From Chrysopogon serrulatus (lineage: Eukaryota > Streptophyta > Magnoliopsida > Poales > Poaceae), in NCBI GenBank assembly GCA_015844335.1, contig JADLZL010004325.1, positions 1-64,000 of the forward strand: a stretch of DNA of 64,000 nucleotides, written 5' to 3'. The translations under genes were made by a program, and so were the position numbers. The notes beneath the pieces are model-generated. The model was given only the letters and a program-made list of their open reading frames with translations. It made no database searches and was not told the DNA's origin. Below, in pieces: positions 60,663-64,000 of this stretch. Each line of letters starts with the position of its first letter. Within the stretch, counting starts at the first letter, position 1.

Positions 60663-61380
60663 AAAAAATAGCCTCCATGCATGAATGAATAGGCTCGGCA
60701 CCAGCGATTTGTGTGGCCTTGACCTCGTCTTCGGTACGCGCCGCAGCCGCGCTTCGGCCAAGCACCGGCATTATTACCACACACCAACACCAAGCCGCCA
60801 TAGAATTGCCACACCTACATCGCATCATGCACCTGCGGCCTGCGGCCCACCTCCACCATGGTCTGCAAGGTTGCACATGCAATCACCAATTTTATGTTAC
60901 AGGATGGATACATATATGTACACAGGTCATAACCACGATGCAATCACACGCATAGCCTGCAATACCCTGCACATAGGCAGTGGTGGAGCTAGAGAAAATT
61001 TGAGGGGGTGTACTTCTCTTGTAGTTGCAAACAAATTTATTTTGAGAGTACAAATATAATCAAAATTTAGCTATAATTATTATTTTTCTAGTATTTCGTG
61101 GGTGCGACTGCACCCACTACTTACTATATACATCTACCACTGCACATGGGCACCCTCAAACGCCCCTAGTTTATCCTCACTAGCCCTACCTATGCTTTCG
61201 TATAGGCTAAATTTTTTAGAGATATACCACTTAATACATCTAGTGAGAAATAATAATTTGTACTAACATGTATATTTTTTTCTATAAAATAGACGTAATA
61301 ATAAGATGTTTCTAATTATTGTAAGCTAGGGTTTATTTTTTTTTTCTAGCATGCATTACGGGAGAAGCAAAATTCTCTGA
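60663..61380. other. Intergenic spacer
   Basis: Moderately GC-rich to about 60860, then AT-rich. The frames (60685-61059 plus, 60548-60882 minus) have no family features. Confidence 0.4.
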
Positions 61381-61390
61381 GTGTTGCAGG

Positions 61391-61458
61391 CTTCCCCGAG
61401 TACCAAAAATCGGGCACTCGGGGAAGACAATCTTCCCCGAGTGTTGTACTCGGGGAAG
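61391..61458. repeat. Two adjacent palindromes, probable CACTA subterminal relic
   Basis: CTTCCCCGAGTAcc...cACTCGGGGAAG (61391-61426) and CTTCCCCGAGTGTTGTACTCGGGGAAG (61432-61458) lie side by side. 'cactcgggg' arrays occur in ends of a grass CACTA subfamily. No terminus was found. Confidence 0.55.
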
Positions 61459-61499
61459 TGAGGCTTCTCCGTTGAGATCTCTAATCAGCAGCAGCAGTA

Positions 61500-62985
61500 G
61501 TAGTAGATGTTTCTAATTATTATAATAATTTCTAAAATTTATCTTTTTTCCAAACGTGTCTGGTGGTGAGAATGAGTGTATTGGAGCCTGTGCACGCCAG
61601 TGTTGCACGACCGTTTCCCCCATCCCACTCTGCAATGGCGGCGTCGCTGGTGTGGGCATGCATGGCGACAAAATTGGGACACCGGGCGCATCAGTCCTCG
61701 GACATCTCGTCCGCTGGGGCAGCACTCTAGCTGGTCCTTGATGCGCCCATCACTGCCAGAGCAGCATGCAAATTGCGACCAATAGATCATGCCGGAAGGA
61801 AGCTGGAAGCTCTATACAAGTGTTGTCATCAGTTGACCACTCGTTTGCAGGCAGTTTCCAAATGCATCAATTGCTCGGACGGAGTCCATTCGTGCCTCTT
61901 CTATTCCATGATATGTGTTTGGTGGAGTGTCCGGATTAGTGCAGGGATTACATTGGACGTCATTAGTGGATAGATTATTACATGTTGATAGAACGGATGG
62001 GATGGTTCAGCAAGAATGGGACTGGAGGAGGCTTCGTCTTTGACAATCCAGTGATCAATCGGCATGGTGGACGCTTCCGCTGCGACTGGACAGTAACTTG
62101 TGATTGTGGGAACCTTCAGTGGAGAGAAGCAGGTCCTAAGTGACGTTGTTTTACAGAATCGCAGGAAAATCTAGCGGTGAGTTTCTCCTATTTATATTTA
62201 TTTATATTAAGTATATAGTAGATCTCCTTTCCTTCGAAAAAATCATTTATTTAATGTCTAGGTTATCTTTGTTGGGTCTGCAAAATAAAGAAATACAGAT
62301 GCTAACACTTGAACACCTCACCCATATGTTTAAGTACAGATCTTGATTCTTGACTGGGCATCTTGGTCACCCTCACCCCTACCATTCATGGCGTTAATTT
62401 ACATTGGAAGATATAGGATCTTAGCTCCCCATTATTGTAATACAGTAAGAGCTATGCTACCTTGTCTTCATGCGCCTGTGCTGAGTTTTTTTTTTCGGAG
62501 GGCTATGCTACGTTGTCTTCCTGCGCCTGTGTTGAGGATTTCTGTTTTTTAGCAGAGGTAGGAATAGGATCGATCCAGGGTTTTGTTACCTGCGTAGCAC
62601 GTGTCCTCGCCCTTACTTCATCCCTCCGACTCCGATGACTTCCTGCGCTGTTCGGTACCTACGGTTGAAGACTCGTTTGTTCTCTCCAAATTTCCCAAAC
62701 TAACGATCAGTCTAAGCAACAATCAATTTATAAGCATATCTAAATGTCAATGGGAAATGTCGTTAGTGGTAGGTATTGCATCCCTAATTTAGATTCCACA
62801 GTTCTGAATTCTGATATTGTTGGATTTTTTTTTATTTGTGGCTTCCAAGAAATATTATGCCAGTTATCATTCACCTCGATAGGAAATAGTTTGATACGTG
62901 TGATGGGGGATTTGTCCTGAATCTAGACCTGCTTGTTTATCCTGTAACAAACTACTAACAAGTAGTCTGAACATGTCATTCATAC
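61500..62985. other. Intergenic spacer
   Basis: No gene is supported. A duplicated phrase 'ctatgctac(c/g)ttgtcttc(a/c)tgcgcctgtg' occurs at about 62453-62480 and 62503-62531. Confidence 0.4.
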
Positions 62986-62988
62986 CAA

Positions 62989-63232
62989 GGCCTTGTTTAG
63001 TTCGTGCGCAAGTTACAAGTTTTTCCACTCTCTCTCCATCACATCAATTTATACCCGCATGTATGTAGCATTAAATGTAAGTAAAAAAAAATAACTAATT
63101 ATACAGTTTAGTTGTAAATCACGAGATGAATCTTTTGAGCCTAATTGGGTCACGATTGGACAATATTTGCCAAATACAAACGAAAGTGCTACAGTTGCTC
63201 GGATTGCAGAAACTTTCAATCTGAACAAGGCT
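62989..63232. mobile_element. GGCCTTGTTTAG-type MITE
   Basis: The left end GGCCTTGTTTAGTTC and right end GAACAAGGCT form short imperfect inverted repeats. Between them lie 'gatgaatcttttgagcctaatt' and 'acaaacgaaagtgctacagt', phrases common in a widespread grass MITE family. CAAG adjoins both ends and may be the target site, but superfamily placement is unclear. Confidence 0.65.
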
Positions 63233-64000
63233 CAAGCAGTAGTTAATGGTAGCCTGGTAGGTACTATATCCAGAATTTTGTTTTGAATGAACCGGCACTT
63301 GTCGTGCCAATTTCTATTAATAGAGAACAACAGAGTGACAAATGCCAATGGAAGGGCTAGAAAAAAGAGAAGAAAACAAAAGTATAGTACAAAGCTACTT
63401 TGTCATGTACGACAAAGACAAGATAGATTCAGCTAATACATGATTCACTAAGATAATTGTCAAACATACATACAAGAATCAATGTGTGGACTTGGTCATT
63501 GGGGGGCTAAAAAAAAGATACTAGTAGGGGCACTAATCAATAATCTGTGTCTCTTAGCAGCCTTTGAATGGTAGTTTAGTGGATATTCTAATAATAAATC
63601 AATTTGACCTGCTAATAACAAACTAAGTTAATGATTATGTATGCCTTACGGAGTATTACTTAAAATTTGAACATAGATGAGAGGAGGGGAGGGTGTACCA
63701 ATCAGTGTTCGAATTGCATAAGATTTAGTTGGAGCCAGTTAGATTTAGTAATGTGTAAGCTAACTTGCGCACTGTCGTCCGGCTGCTAAGCCTGATTAAC
63801 CACAGCGAACACTATTTCTTGTTCAACTAGATAGCACTTACGTCGTTGACAATTTTGGATTAAGGCCTATCATCATGTAGTCTTCCTTAAGCAACACCGC
63901 CAAATGAGAGACAAATTAGGCTGGAATCACGGCTATTTAGCCAAAAGACATATACTAAGCGTTACAGTAAGGACATTTCAGCCTTCATATGGTAAAATTA
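63233..64000. other. Intergenic spacer to window end
   Basis: AT-rich sequence with no supported gene, RNA or element. Confidence 0.5.

Noticed and set aside
1..64000. CRISPR array, prokaryotic defence or mobile system
   Set aside because: Introns, plant transposons and a nuclear tRNA show plant DNA; no regularly spaced repeats with unique spacers were seen.

Overview
This window is nuclear DNA from a grass (Poaceae). The signs are Stowaway MITEs with CTCCCTCC-type ends, an Au-type SINE pair, a Ty3/gypsy LTR family whose LTRs end in CTGCCACA, a CACTA element of the grass type carrying a C48 (Ulp1-like) protease gene, an FBD-type F-box/LRR relic, and genes with short plant introns. The species cannot be named from the sequence. 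No bacterial, organellar or viral segment was seen. Most of the window is transposable elements and their decay products.

Layout. 1-10719 is one nearly complete LTR retrotransposon with two very long (about 4.7 kb) LTRs around a short (1.4 kb) internal region with no recognisable coding sequence, so it is a LARD-like non-autonomous element. 11805-14221 is a chimera of a gag start and a divergent, 5'-truncated LTR of a related family. 15130-17000 holds two decayed genes on the minus strand: a DUF4283 fragment and a conserved grass gene I cannot name firmly. A GC-rich Mutator-like element (17059-18465, perfect 9-bp target duplication) sits just upstream of the latter. 18873-20046 is a decayed FBD-type F-box/LRR gene.

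21132-24556 is an eight-exon cytochrome P450 of the CYP87 type on the minus strand. It is complete except for an apparent one-base insertion near the C terminus. A second Mutator-like element (25052-26041) lies in its upstream region. 36283-46147 is a 9.9-kb CACTA element with matching termini and a CAG target duplication; both of its genes are broken. 47679-47751 is an intact tRNA-Val(UAC). 48745-50879 is the one gene that looks fully intact: a seven-exon gene for a 399-residue, probably plastid, DUF3598-type protein. 54661-57540 is a second CYP87-type P450 with nine exons and several frameshifts. 59531-60653 is a foldback element with arms of about 400 bp.

How the parts relate. The two P450 genes have matching exon lengths after the first coding block and point the same way about 30 kb apart, so they look like dispersed tandem paralogues separated by the CACTA insertion and the intervening DUF3598 gene. 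Otherwise the genes show no common pathway. The main story is transposon insertion next to, and decay of, accessory genes.
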